From Candidatus Gastranaerophilales bacterium (GTDB lineage Bacteria > Cyanobacteriota > Vampirovibrionia > Gastranaerophilales > Gastranaerophilaceae), in contig CALYDL010000001.1 of the NCBI GenBank assembly GCA_944325145.1, forward strand, positions 1 to 64,000: a stretch of 64,000 nucleotides of DNA. The letters run 5' to 3'. This document shows, piece after piece, positions 1 through 8,744 of the stretch (position 1 is its first letter; every line of letters starts with the position of its first letter). Below the pieces are notes generated by a model that had not been told where the DNA came from, searched no databases, and saw only the letters and a list, made by a program, of their open reading frames with translations. The position numbers and the translations under genes are program-made.

Positions 1-236
1 TGGAATTGTCCAACCAAAAGCCGATCCGTGGTGTTGTCTGCATTTTACTAAATACAAATTCAATGTATACAGAAAGAAATATATAAGGAGTGGGAGGGAT
101 TCCGCCGTAGTTGGCATTGTAGGAAAATCCAAAAGTTTAGATTTTCCCACAATGCTTATCTTTTGGTCTTTGGTTCGGAATAGTGTAGTGCTGGCGGTCT
201 ATCTCTTGTTTTCGGTTGCTTGCTTCCTTACCGTAC
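1..236. other. Segment of unlike composition with no assignable gene
   Basis: About 40% G+C by hand count against roughly one third in the neighbouring genes, with richer G and C runs. None of its frames matches the N-terminal half expected for the flavoprotein that begins immediately downstream. The minus strand holds a short open frame ending at the hairpin (positions about 140-239), which I could not identify. It may be the end of a mobile element, a rearrangement junction or an assembly join. Confidence 0.5.
114..155. repeat. Long imperfect inverted repeat (hairpin)
   Basis: Two 16-base arms (114-129 and 140-155) pair at 15 of 16 positions around a 10-base loop. The left arm begins GCATTGT and the right arm ends ACAATGC. 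There is no T-run on either side, so it is not a typical intrinsic terminator. Such hairpins occur near the ends of IS200/IS605-type elements and at recombination sites, but no transposase is visible here. Confidence 0.7.
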
Positions 237-869
237 ATGAGCATTGCAACAGGGCTTAAAACATACCCAAAATTAGCTGAAAATTATGGGCATACAATTG
301 AAGAAATTAAACCTGCTTTATGTGGTTTAAAGATTAAAGAAAAAGAATTTTTAACATTAAGAGGGGTAAGTTTTAATAATGTTATTTTTACAGATGTTGG
401 CGTTTCAGGCCCGTATATTTTTAAATTAAGCTCTATTAATGCTTATAAAAAATACCCCTATGAAATAAAAATTCCTTTAATTAACCCTGAAAGTTTAAAA
501 GAAAAGCTTAATGATAACCCTAAAAAACAGTTTAAAACGGTAGTTTCTTGTTTTATTCCAAATTCTTTAGCAAATATTTTAATTAAAAAAGATAAACAAG
601 CGGCAAATGTTTCAAAAAAAGAAATTGAAGAACTTGAATTTTTAACTTTAACTGTAACAGGCCCTGATAATAAAGGCGAAATTGTGCATAGTGGCGGCGT
701 TAACTTAGATGAAATAGATAAAAATTTTAAATCAAAAATTGCAAAAAATTTATGGATTATTGGCGAAGTTTTAAATATAGATGGTTTTACAGGCGGTTTT
801 AACCTTCAAAATTGCTGGTCAGATGCTGCAATTTGCGCTCAGGACATTGTAAAAACCCTTTATTCTTGA
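237..869 (+). pseudogene. BaiN/HI0933-family flavoprotein, C-terminal part only
   Basis: The protein matches the second half of the YhiN/BaiN/HI0933 family of FAD-dependent oxidoreductases, which are usually about 400 residues. Visible landmarks are ATG-x-x-TYP at the start, GVSGP near residue 56, GGVNLDEI near 153 and the family signature GE-VLNIDGFTGGFNLQ near the C-terminus. The N-terminal Rossmann half with its GxGxxG dinucleotide site is absent. The stretch that normally follows TYP (TGSxGDGY) is also missing, so residues jump from TYPK to LAENYGH. Upstream DNA does not encode the missing part in any frame. The ATG at 237 is only the first in-frame ATG (a TTG lies at 216) and has no convincing ribosome site. 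It ends in a 10-base convergent overlap with the radical SAM gene. It is probably a broken gene or an assembly chimera. Confidence 0.7.
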
Positions 870-1777
870 TATTTTGCCCCTTGATATGTATTTCTTTCAG
901 ATAATAACCTTTCAATTTTATTTTGGGTTTCAAACTTGTTTTTAACCCACATTGGTGCAACCAGTTCTGAAACAAGCCCTGTTCCTGCAGTTCTTTGAAT
1001 GCTTGTATTTGGGGGAAGAATTTCTAAAAAATCACATAAAATGTTGCAATATTCATCTTCAGATAACAACTTAAAAGGCTTTTCACAAAACAATTCATAT
1101 AAGGGCGCATTTTTTAAAACAGTTAAAACATGGAATTTAACCCCGTCTATTTTTAACCTTGCAAGCTCACGGGCAGTTTCCATCATATCTTCATAAGTTT
1201 CGTTTGGAAGCCCCAAAATTATGTGAGCACAAACTTCAATATCATATTTTTTGCACAAATTATAAGCATCCAAAAAACATTGATAATTATGCCCCCTATT
1301 AATTAATTTCAAAGTTTTATCATGGATTGTCTGCAAGCCAAATTCAACAATAGGGTTTTTATAAGTTGAAATTAATTTAACCTTTTCTTCATCAATGCAA
1401 TCCGGCCTTGTTCCAATTGAAATGCCGACAACTCTATCATCTGAAAAAGCATCATCATAAACTTGTTTTAATTTTTGAATAGGGGCATAAGTATTTGAAT
1501 ATGCTTGAAAATAAGCAATAAATTTCTTGGCATGGAACCTTTTTGGAAGGTTATCTATTGCCGTTTGAACCTGTTCTTTTATAGTTAACTTTGATGAATG
1601 TGCGCAAGAAAAACTTCCTGCATCATCGCAAAAAATGCACCCTTTATTTGAAATGGTGCCATCTCTGTTTGGACAGGAAAATTCGGCATCAAGCGTAATT
1701 TTATACACCTTTGTGCCGAATTTTTCTTCTAAATATGAACCAAATTTATAATATCTGTCTTTAGTTTTCCGCTTCAT
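860..1777 (-). CDS. Radical SAM protein, TIGR01212/YhcC family
   Basis: A 305-residue protein with the family's unusual cluster motif: Cys35, Cys47 and Cys50 in FSCPNRDG...GCIFC. It continues with the radical SAM barrel (YFQAYSNTYAP, GISIGTRPDC, EFGLQTIHD, AHIILGLPNET). The exact substrate of YhcC-like enzymes is not established. I chose the ATG at 1777 because family members start just before the RYYKFG segment. An earlier in-frame ATG at 1828 lies deep inside the upstream zinc-ribbon gene. This start overlaps the end of that gene by 17 bases, so the two are probably translationally coupled. Confidence 0.9.
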   Translation of the reverse strand: MKRKTKDRYYKFGSYLEEKFGTKVYKITLDAEFSCPNRDGTISNKGCIFCDDAGSFSCAHSSKLTIKEQVQTAIDNLPKRFHAKKFIAYFQAYSNTYAPIQKLKQVYDDAFSDDRVVGISIGTRPDCIDEEKVKLISTYKNPIVEFGLQTIHDKTLKLINRGHNYQCFLDAYNLCKKYDIEVCAHIILGLPNETYEDMMETARELARLKIDGVKFHVLTVLKNAPLYELFCEKPFKLLSEDEYCNILCDFLEILPPNTSIQRTAGTGLVSELVAPMWVKNKFETQNKIERLLSERNTYQGAKYQE

Positions 1778-1931
1778 CTGTTTGTTTTGGTGGGTATGTG
1801 TAATGTTCGCCGCATTTTGGGCATACAACTTCTTGTTGTTGACCTTCTTTTAATACAACAACTTCAAAAAGTTCCTTGCAGCTTGAATTTGAACATCTTA
1901 TTGCCCATGTTGGTCTTACAATTCTTGCCAT
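1761..1931 (-). CDS. Small zinc-ribbon protein (56 residues)
   Basis: A short gene of 56 codons plus stop. Cys13-x4-Cys18 and Cys37-x2-Cys40 form a plausible four-cysteine zinc ribbon. The spacer between the pairs is beta-like (ELFEVVVLKEGQ) and the tail is short and polar. A good ribosome site (AGGAG) sits 9 bases before the ATG. It is the first gene of a two-gene unit and overlaps the start of the radical SAM gene. I do not recognise a named family. A nucleic-acid-binding or partner role is inference. Confidence 0.75.
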   Translation of the reverse strand: MARIVRPTWAIRCSNSSCKELFEVVVLKEGQQQEVVCPKCGEHYTYPPKQTDEAEN

Positions 1932-1982
1932 CTTTAAAATCTCCTAAAAAATATACAAATATTTTATAATATGATTTCAAAA

Positions 1983-2012
1983 TTGGCAATAAAGCATTAT
2001 TTTTGTTATAAT
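1983..2012 (+). promoter_or_regulatory. Candidate sigma-70 promoter for surE-purH-MFS
   Basis: TTGGCA at 1983-1988 and TATAAT at 2007-2012 are separated by 18 bases. TG at 2004-2005 gives an extended -10 (TGtTATAAT). It would start a transcript near 2019, about 27 bases before the surE ATG. Confidence 0.6.
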
Positions 2013-2045
2013 TTTCTTGCATTTAGACTTTTTTAGGGGAATTTA

Positions 2046-2861
2046 ATGAAAATATTAATTTCAAACGATGACGGCATTGCCGCTATGGGTATTAAAGCCT
2101 TAATGAAGGAATTATCTAAAGACCATGAGGTTTATGCAATTGCTCCTGATAGAGAAAGAAGCGCAGCAGGCCATTCTTTAACCCTTCACACACCAATAAG
2201 AGTTGAAGAACTTGAACCCCAATTTGGCGCAAAAAGGGTTTGGGTAACATCAGGCACCCCGGGGGATTGCGTTAAAATTGGAATTAATGCCATTTTATCT
2301 AAAGAAGAACAACCCGATATTGTTATATCAGGGATAAACCACGGCCCAAACCTTGGAATAGACATTTTATACTCAGGAACCGTAAGCTGTGCTATGGAAG
2401 GCGCTATGCTCGGCATACCTTCAATTGCGGTTAGTTTAGCCAGCATGAGTATGGAACCGTTATATTTTGATGTTACGGCAAAATTTGTAAGAAGGTTTTT
2501 AAAAAGAATTGAAAAAATAAATTTCCCTGAAAAAACCATTTTAAATATAAACACTCCTGCTCTTGAAGAACAAGACACAGCAGGCGTTCAGATAACAAAA
2601 TTGGGTTCTAAAATGTTTACGGATGACTATGAAAAAAGAATAGACCCAAGGGGAAAAACCTATTATTGGATGGCAGGCGAATTAACAACCAAACACGAAG
2701 ACGACGGCACAGATATTGCTGCAGTTAGAAACAATATGGTGTCTGTTACTCCAATCACCTATCAAATGACCCATAAAGCAATTATGGCAGATTTAGAAAG
2801 AGAATTTTGCAAAGATGGCATTTGCGACTGGTGGGGTTTTGACAGCAAACAAGGAAATTAA
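2046..2861 (+). CDS. 5'/3'-nucleotidase SurE
   Basis: SurE is a metal-dependent phosphatase acting on nucleoside monophosphates. At 271 residues it has normal length. The metal site NDDG is at residues 7-10, the serine loop RERSAAGHSLT at about 38-48, and SGINHGPNLG near 95 supplies the conserved asparagine. A ribosome site (AGGGGA) precedes the ATG. It heads a unit with purH, which starts 18 bases downstream, and the MFS gene, which fits nucleotide metabolism. Confidence 0.97.
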   Translation: MKILISNDDGIAAMGIKALMKELSKDHEVYAIAPDRERSAAGHSLTLHTPIRVEELEPQFGAKRVWVTSGTPGDCVKIGINAILSKEEQPDIVISGINHGPNLGIDILYSGTVSCAMEGAMLGIPSIAVSLASMSMEPLYFDVTAKFVRRFLKRIEKINFPEKTILNINTPALEEQDTAGVQITKLGSKMFTDDYEKRIDPRGKTYYWMAGELTTKHEDDGTDIAAVRNNMVSVTPITYQMTHKAIMADLEREFCKDGICDWWGFDSKQGN

Positions 2862-2879
2862 CATTAGGAAGGATTTTAT

Positions 2880-4397
2880 ATGCAAACCGAAGCAAAAAAA
2901 CGTGCTTATATAAGCGTTTTTAACAAACAAGGAATTGAAGTTGCGGCAAAAAAACTTGCCGATTTAAACTACGAAATAATTTCAACAGGAAATACATATG
3001 AATATTTAAAAGAAAAAGGGTTTGATGTAATTGAAAGCTCAACCATAACAGGCTTTAGAGAATTATTATCAGGTAAGGTTAAATCTTTGCACCCTGAAAT
3101 TTTTGCCCCGATTTTAGCAAATGAAGATGAAATTAAAACGTTAAATAATCCGCCAATTTCAGTTGTTATTGTTAATTTATACCCTTTTGAACTTTACCAA
3201 GGTAAAAATGCTGACATTGAAACCTTAATCAAAAATATTGATATAGGCGGCGTTGCGCTTTTAAGAGCCGGTGCTAAAAATTATAAAAATGTTATTGTTA
3301 TTTCAGATATTGAAGACTATGGCACAGATTTTGAAAATATTAATGAAAAACAAAGAGAAGAATTAGCGCTTAAAGTTTTCAAAAAAACATCTAACTATGA
3401 TAGAGTAATTTTTTCTGAATTATCAAGAAATTTTGGCTTGAATGAAGAAAAAGATGAAGAATTTTTAAACTATTCATTTACTAAAAAACAACACCTAAGA
3501 TATGGTGAAAACCCGCACCAAATGGCTTCACTTTATGATTTCGGGCAAAAAAAGCTTGATTACGAAGTGTTAAACGGCAAAGAACTTTCATATAACAACA
3601 TTGTAGATGCAACAGCAGCATTGAATATTGTTTCAGAATTTTTTGACGTTAATGCAGCAGTTATTATTAAGCATACAAACCCTTGTGGCGTTGCGCTCGG
3701 CACAACTCTTGAAGACGCTTGGGATAAAGCGCTTGATTGCGACCCGCTATCTGCCTTTGGCGGCATTGTTGCTTTTACAAAAAAAGTTAATTTGAAATTA
3801 GCTGAAAAATTAACTTCAATGTTTTTAGAAGTTGTAATTGCACCTTCTTTTGATGAAGATGCACTTGAACAGCTCAAAACAAAGAAAAATTTAAGGGTTA
3901 TAAAGTTAAACACAAACCTTGAAGATTATAAAAATTTCCAAGAAAAAGAAATTAAATTAACCCCCTTTGGCGCTTTAATTCAAGAAACAGACAGAAAAGA
4001 ATTAGACCCTGAAACCTTTAAAGCGGTTACAAAAGAAAAACCAACGCCGGAGATGATTGAAGATATGGTTTTTGCATATAAAATTGCAAAACACTTAAAA
4101 TCAAATGCAATTGTTATTGCAAAAGACTTAAAAACAATTGGTATCTGCGGCGGCCAAACAAGCAGAGTTGGCGCTGTTGAAATTGCTTTAATGAGAGTTG
4201 TGGATTCCGCTAAAGATGCAATTTTAGCATCAGATGGCTTCTTCCCCGCAACAGACAACATAACAGTTGCAGCCCAACATAGAATTAAAGGTATAATTCA
4301 ACCGGGCGGAAGCATTAAAGATAAAGATGTTATTGAACTTGCAGATAAATTAAACATCTCTATGGTAACAACAGGAATTAGACACTTTAAGCACTAA
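2880..4397 (+). CDS. Bifunctional PurH: AICAR formyltransferase / IMP cyclohydrolase
   Basis: Catalyses the last two steps of de novo IMP synthesis. The N-terminal MGS-like cyclohydrolase domain has GKVKSLHP, VNLYPFE and IDIGGVALLRAGAKN, carrying the lysine, tyrosine and aspartate positions used by the family. The C-terminal transformylase domain has KHTNPCG near residue 262, SAFGGIVAF and GGQTSRVGAVEIA. At 505 residues it is full length. The usual HGGIL after the VKSLHP lysine loop reads FAPIL here, a local divergence. An AGGA ribosome site lies just before the ATG. Confidence 0.97.
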   Translation: MQTEAKKRAYISVFNKQGIEVAAKKLADLNYEIISTGNTYEYLKEKGFDVIESSTITGFRELLSGKVKSLHPEIFAPILANEDEIKTLNNPPISVVIVNLYPFELYQGKNADIETLIKNIDIGGVALLRAGAKNYKNVIVISDIEDYGTDFENINEKQREELALKVFKKTSNYDRVIFSELSRNFGLNEEKDEEFLNYSFTKKQHLRYGENPHQMASLYDFGQKKLDYEVLNGKELSYNNIVDATAALNIVSEFFDVNAAVIIKHTNPCGVALGTTLEDAWDKALDCDPLSAFGGIVAFTKKVNLKLAEKLTSMFLEVVIAPSFDEDALEQLKTKKNLRVIKLNTNLEDYKNFQEKEIKLTPFGALIQETDRKELDPETFKAVTKEKPTPEMIEDMVFAYKIAKHLKSNAIVIAKDLKTIGICGGQTSRVGAVEIALMRVVDSAKDAILASDGFFPATDNITVAAQHRIKGIIQPGGSIKDKDVIELADKLNISMVTTGIRHFKH

Positions 4398-4405
4398 GGT
4401 TTACT

Positions 4406-5584
4406 ATGAAATCAAATAAACAAGCAATAATTGGCCTATCTATGGGGCATTTTGTGGCAGATTTATACGCTTCTGCCATAGTTCCCCTGTACCCTTTAAT
4501 TACTCAAAAATTAGGAATTACATTAGCAAGTATAAGTTTAATTATTTCAATGGGACATTTGGTTTCATCTATGCTGCAGCCTTTATTTGGCTTTTTTGCA
4601 GACAAAATGAAAAAAAGAGCCTTTATGATAAACGGGCTTATAATGGGTGCTGTTTTTATTCCGCTAACCATAATTGCGCCTAATGCATTTTTATTGTGTT
4701 TGTTTTTAATGCTTGGCATGTGTGGAAATGCACTTTTTCACCCGCAAGTTACAAGCTTGGTTAAAACTTTTTGCTACAATAACCCAAACGTTTCAAAGTT
4801 CATGGGGCTTTTTATGGGTCTTGGAACAATCGGCTATTCTTTAGGGCCTGTTATTTCATCCAATTTGGTAGATAAATTTGGCCAAAACGGCTTATCTTAT
4901 ATTACTTTTATTGGAATTTTAACCGCAATTATTTTATATTTTGAAGTGCCAAAAATTCCAACTGAAGCAGTTTCAAAATCTAAAGAAGGCTTTGCTTCCG
5001 TTATGAAAGAAATTTTGAAAAACAAAGTTTGCATGAAACTTGTTTGGATAGCAATTGTAAAATCGGGCGTCAGCATTAGTTTTGGCACATACATTCCTTT
5101 TATTTTAAAAGATTTCGGCTTTTCATTAAATAAAGTTGGCTTAATTGTTACTTTGTTTTTTGCACTAAGCGGGCTTTCAATGATTGTTAGCAGCAAATTG
5201 GAAGAAAAAATTGGCGCTGTTAATATTATTAGGCTTTCCTTTTTTACAATTTTGCCGCTTGTGATTTTGTTCCATTATTTAATGAAAATAAACCCGACAT
5301 TGGGCGTTACAACCTTTATAATTTCAGGGTTTTTCATTTTCTTGTCAGTTTCTGTTACAATTGTTGCCGCTCAAAAAATTATGTCTAACCATACAGGCGT
5401 AATTTCAGGCGTTATGCAAGGCTTTTCTTGGGGCATTGGCGCGCTTTCACTTGCACCTTTAGGGTTTATCGGTGAAAAATTCGGAATTATTTGGATTTTA
5501 ATAATAATGGCAACATTGGCCCTTTTAACAGGCTTATTTGGGCTTGATAAGGCAACAAAAAAAGCTTTGGCAGATAAATATTAA
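4406..5584 (+). CDS. MFS transporter, fosmidomycin-resistance (Fsr)-like
   Basis: A 392-residue protein with about 12 hydrophobic segments. The segment order GHFVADLYASAIVPLYPLI, LFGFFADK, GNALFHPQ and GLFMGLGTIGYSLGP resembles the Fsr/YfnC branch of the major facilitator superfamily, where a FHP motif in the fourth helix region is typical. The substrate cannot be read from sequence. It follows purH by 8 bases and is probably co-transcribed, which does not by itself imply a purine substrate. Confidence 0.85.
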   Translation: MKSNKQAIIGLSMGHFVADLYASAIVPLYPLITQKLGITLASISLIISMGHLVSSMLQPLFGFFADKMKKRAFMINGLIMGAVFIPLTIIAPNAFLLCLFLMLGMCGNALFHPQVTSLVKTFCYNNPNVSKFMGLFMGLGTIGYSLGPVISSNLVDKFGQNGLSYITFIGILTAIILYFEVPKIPTEAVSKSKEGFASVMKEILKNKVCMKLVWIAIVKSGVSISFGTYIPFILKDFGFSLNKVGLIVTLFFALSGLSMIVSSKLEEKIGAVNIIRLSFFTILPLVILFHYLMKINPTLGVTTFIISGFFIFLSVSVTIVAAQKIMSNHTGVISGVMQGFSWGIGALSLAPLGFIGEKFGIIWILIIMATLALLTGLFGLDKATKKALADKY

Positions 5585-5686
5585 GAATTGTTAATACTTC
5601 CCAATTAAAAAAGTAAATTTCCAAATAAAAAAATACTTTATATAAGTACAAAGGATAAGGGAAATTTAATTTACGGGGAGCACACT

Positions 5687-5995
5687 ATGACAATAGGAGC
5701 AAAAGACAGAATTGACATATTACTTGTCAAAAAATATGCAACAATGAAAGTTGACAACCCAACTGTTCAGGTTTCTATGATTAGCCCTGATAAAATGTAT
5801 GAAGCAATGAATGATTATGCACAAGTTCATTTAGCAATGATAAATATGCAGCAAAATTTAAAAGAACTTTGTACAAAAGCAATTGCACAAAACATTCAAT
5901 ACAGAAAATCCCGCAATCTTAAGAAAAAAGTTCCGGGGGCACCGATTCCCCAAAAACCGAAACTTGGCGATGAAACGTTGCAAGGGGCAGGTTAA
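5687..5995 (+). CDS. Small uncharacterised protein (102 residues)
   Basis: I do not recognise this protein. It has a mixed helical N-terminal two thirds (residues 1-75) and a basic, proline-rich tail (KKKVPGAPIPQKPK). There is no signal peptide or membrane segment. A GGGGAG ribosome site lies 8 bases before the ATG. It is isolated: 102 bases of AT-rich DNA precede it and maf follows 29 bases later. It may share the maf transcript. Confidence 0.65.
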   Translation: MTIGAKDRIDILLVKKYATMKVDNPTVQVSMISPDKMYEAMNDYAQVHLAMINMQQNLKELCTKAIAQNIQYRKSRNLKKKVPGAPIPQKPKLGDETLQGAG

Positions 5996-6024
5996 AATTG
6001 AATTAAATCAGAGTTTAGGCTAGA

Positions 6025-6630
6025 ATGAAATTTATGAAGAACATAATTTTAGCTTCAAACTCGCCGAGAAGAAAAGAAATATTAAACCTTTTAGGAAGGA
6101 AATTTGAAATAAAAACATCAAAAGTTGATGAATTTTTCAGCAAAATTTTTGATGAAGAAATAATTAAAAAGAACTCTCTTATTAAAGCATCCGGCGTCAA
6201 ACAGGAAGGGGTAAGAAATGCTCTTATAATTGGCGCGGATACAATGGTAATCCTCGATAGTGTGTGTTTGGTTAAGCCTCAAAATGTCATTGAGGCTCTT
6301 TTTATGTTAAAAAAACTATCAAATAAAACTCATATGGTAGTTACTTCTCACACAATTATTAATTCTGAAACGGGCGAAAATTTAACCGAATTATCAAAAA
6401 GCTATGTAACTTTTAGAAAATTAAATTTATTTGAAATAATAAAATATATTTTAACTAAAAAGCCTCTGGATAAAGCAGGAAGCTATGGCATTCAAGACTT
6501 TATTTCAATTAATGAAATAAATAACCCCTCAAAAAATTCCTTCATTAAAAAACTGGATGGAAGCTACTATAATGTCATGGGTTTAGATATAGATTTAATC
6601 CAACAAATGCTTGAAAAACTTGAAAAATAA
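6025..6630 (+). CDS. Maf-like nucleoside triphosphate pyrophosphatase
   Basis: Maf proteins hydrolyse non-canonical or canonical NTPs to NMPs and have been linked to septum inhibition. The family opening LASNSPRRKEIL is at residues 9-20 and the catalytic GADTMV near 72. At 201 residues it is normal length. The ATG at 6025 has AGGCT upstream, and a second ATG nine bases later (6034) would also fit. The conserved (D/E)KPxxxxxA region is loosely kept as KKPLDKAGSYGIQDF near the C-terminus. Confidence 0.93.
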   Translation: MKFMKNIILASNSPRRKEILNLLGRKFEIKTSKVDEFFSKIFDEEIIKKNSLIKASGVKQEGVRNALIIGADTMVILDSVCLVKPQNVIEALFMLKKLSNKTHMVVTSHTIINSETGENLTELSKSYVTFRKLNLFEIIKYILTKKPLDKAGSYGIQDFISINEINNPSKNSFIKKLDGSYYNVMGLDIDLIQQMLEKLEK

Positions 6631-6697
6631 TTGCTATTTTTTATTTATGTAGTTAAATTAAAATTAGCAAGAAATAAGTTAAGAAGGGAGCTTTAGC

Positions 6698-7651
6698 GTG
6701 ATTGAGATTTTAAAAACCCAAGACGATAAAACCCTTAAGAAATTAACTTTAAATGAAGCCGAATCAGGCTCTTGGTTTAATCTTGTAAACCCCACATTTG
6801 AAGAAATTCAAAAAGTTTCCATTATTTTAGATTTAGAAGAAAACTTTTTAAGAAATTCTCTTGACGCAGACGAATTATCAAGAACAGAATATGAAGACGG
6901 CAATTTATTAATCATTACAAACATTCCTTTTTTGGATGACGAAAAAAACTTTGATACCTTGCCTTTGGGTATAATTTTAACTCACGAAGGCGTTATTACC
7001 GTTTGTTCTAAAGAAAATAAAATTATAAACTCTTTTAACGACGACACTTCAAAATTCTTTGATACTCGTGATAAAACAAACTTTATGCTTGCAATTTTGT
7101 TTAGAACGGCAAAATATTATTTAAGATATTTAAAAATTATAAATAAACAAACAGAAGAAATTGAAGATTCATTAAGAAAAACAACCAACAATAAAGCCCT
7201 TTTTAAGCTTATTGAAGCTCAAAAATCGCTTGTATATTTCACAACTGCCTTAAAAGATAATAGGGTTGTTTTGGAAAAAATTCTAAAATCAGTTAACTCT
7301 CAAAACCTTCAAGGCCTTTTAAAATTTGATGAAGATGACATTGATATGCTTGAAGATGTTATTATTGAAACAAAACAGGCTGAAGAAATGGTTGATATGC
7401 ACAGAACCATTTTAGAAAGCATGATGGATGGTTTTGCTTCAATTATTAATAACAACGTAAACCAAGTTATGAAATTTTTGGCTGCAATCACAATTATTTT
7501 ATCCATTCCAACAATGCTTGGCAGTTTTTGGGGAATGAACGTTCCCTTGCCTTTTGCAAATAGCGCCCATGGCTTTATTTATGTTATTTTAATTTCCACT
7601 TTGTGCGCTGTTGGCGCTGCATTTTTCTTTGGAAAAAAAGGGCTTTTGTAA
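6698..7651 (+). CDS. CorA-family magnesium/cobalt transporter
   Basis: A 317-residue homologue of the CorA pentameric divalent-cation channel. The cytoplasmic domain is followed by two C-terminal membrane helices, about 255-275 and 293-312. The selectivity loop GMN is at residues 279-281. Translation starts at GTG 6698, with AGGGAG 7 bases upstream. A weak promoter, TTGCTA (6631-6636) and TAAATT (6654-6659) with a 17-base spacer, lies in the gap. The last 63 bases overlap the convergent membrane protease gene. Confidence 0.95.
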   Translation: MIEILKTQDDKTLKKLTLNEAESGSWFNLVNPTFEEIQKVSIILDLEENFLRNSLDADELSRTEYEDGNLLIITNIPFLDDEKNFDTLPLGIILTHEGVITVCSKENKIINSFNDDTSKFFDTRDKTNFMLAILFRTAKYYLRYLKIINKQTEEIEDSLRKTTNNKALFKLIEAQKSLVYFTTALKDNRVVLEKILKSVNSQNLQGLLKFDEDDIDMLEDVIIETKQAEEMVDMHRTILESMMDGFASIINNNVNQVMKFLAAITIILSIPTMLGSFWGMNVPLPFANSAHGFIYVILISTLCAVGAAFFFGKKGLL

Positions 7652-8674
7652 TTTTTTATTTAAAAAATCTAAAATTAAGTTTTTAACTTTCAAACCCAAA
7701 ACGGCGCCGCCCGCAACAAAAGCAACATTTGAAAAATACCCCATAAATGCCCTTAAATAACAAGATTTAAATTTTTTATAATCAATTTTATCTAAATAAG
7801 GTTTTGCTGCCTTTAAGCCCCTTATTGAAGCTGTTCCTTCTTCTATAAGAAGGGGTGACGCTGCCAAAAATGCAAGTTTACCCACATTATTTTGCAAAAA
7901 TTCAATTGGTTTATTTTTCTTTTCTTTATCTTCTTGGCTTGGCAGCAAAATTGCGGCAATGCCAAGTGCTATTGCTGCATCATATTGAATTCTTGATAAA
8001 TTAGACAAAAATTTGCCGCCTTTTTTCAAGTTATAGTTAATGCTGTGGCCAAGTTCATGGAAAAAAGGAGTATTAATTTCAGAATCAGGCACAAAAATTG
8101 AATTTGTTGAAGTTGAAAACATTGCATTATCGGCAAATTTAATTGAAATATAAGTATCTAAATTAAATAAAGTATCATCAATGCCATCTGTACCGAACAA
8201 CATGTCTGCAAGGTGCTGCAGCCTTAAATTATCAGGGTTTTTTCTTAATAATTTCTCGATTTTATCGCACATTTTAGAATAAAATGTTTCAGAATCAGGG
8301 TATAGCGCATTTAAAATTTCTTCTTCTTTTGGAAATTTATCAATATCTGAAATAATATTTTTAATATCTTGCATTTTTTCGCTGTCATTTGCCCCTTTTG
8401 CAAGCGGAACAAAAAATAATTTTGCACCCTTTTCTTTTACTTTTGAATTTAAAAACGCCAAATTATAGGCATTTTTTGTTTTTTTAGGGTCAGCCAAACT
8501 CTCAACATTTGCCTTAGAATAAAAAATATCTGAAGCAAAATCTGCGGCAGAATAAATTTTATATCCGACTAAAAGCCCTGCTGCGCCAGAAACAGCAGGC
8601 GAAATATAATTATTATTTTTATTGCTTTTATTTGTAACTGTTAACAAAATTCTCTCAAAAAATTCGAATAGCAT
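7589..8674 (-). CDS. Putative membrane-associated zinc metalloprotease (HELGH)
   Basis: A 361-residue protein with a zinc-protease HExxH motif (HELGH, residues 206-210). A pair of glutamates at 278-279 (EEGTAS) is a plausible third zinc ligand. Hydrophobic stretches lie near 25-42, 231-245, 265-277 and 312-328, so membrane association is likely. I cannot assign a named peptidase family. The start lacks a clear ribosome site. The C-terminal 20 residues are encoded opposite the end of corA. The target is unknown. Confidence 0.75.
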   Translation of the reverse strand: MLFEFFERILLTVTNKSNKNNNYISPAVSGAAGLLVGYKIYSAADFASDIFYSKANVESLADPKKTKNAYNLAFLNSKVKEKGAKLFFVPLAKGANDSEKMQDIKNIISDIDKFPKEEEILNALYPDSETFYSKMCDKIEKLLRKNPDNLRLQHLADMLFGTDGIDDTLFNLDTYISIKFADNAMFSTSTNSIFVPDSEINTPFFHELGHSINYNLKKGGKFLSNLSRIQYDAAIALGIAAILLPSQEDKEKKNKPIEFLQNNVGKLAFLAASPLLIEEGTASIRGLKAAKPYLDKIDYKKFKSCYLRAFMGYFSNVAFVAGGAVLGLKVKNLILDFLNKKLQKPFFSKEKCSANSAQSGN

Positions 8675-8687
8675 TTATAAAAAACTT

Positions 8688-8701
8688 ATGAAAATTTTCA
8701 T
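8688..8701. promoter_or_regulatory. Perfect 14-base palindrome between divergent genes
   Basis: ATGAAAATTTTCAT is a perfect palindrome, 13 bases upstream of the protease start and 43 bases before dtd. A TATAAT for dtd lies at 8719-8724, with TTTTCA at 8695-8700 as a possible -35 inside the palindrome (18-base spacer). It could be an operator, but AT-rich palindromes arise by chance. Confidence 0.3.
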
Positions 8702-8744
8702 TTGCATAAATTCTTTTGTATAATTTAAAAAAAGGAGATACATT

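Noticed and set aside
1-259. Plus-strand open frame of about 86 codons in frame 2 at the window start
   Set aside because: It crosses the hairpin and the flavoprotein junction in another phase, and its translation matches nothing I recognise.
6631-6670. TTGCTA...TAGCAA inverted repeat after maf
   Set aside because: Six-base arms with a 28-base loop and no T-run; more likely chance overlapping the corA promoter.
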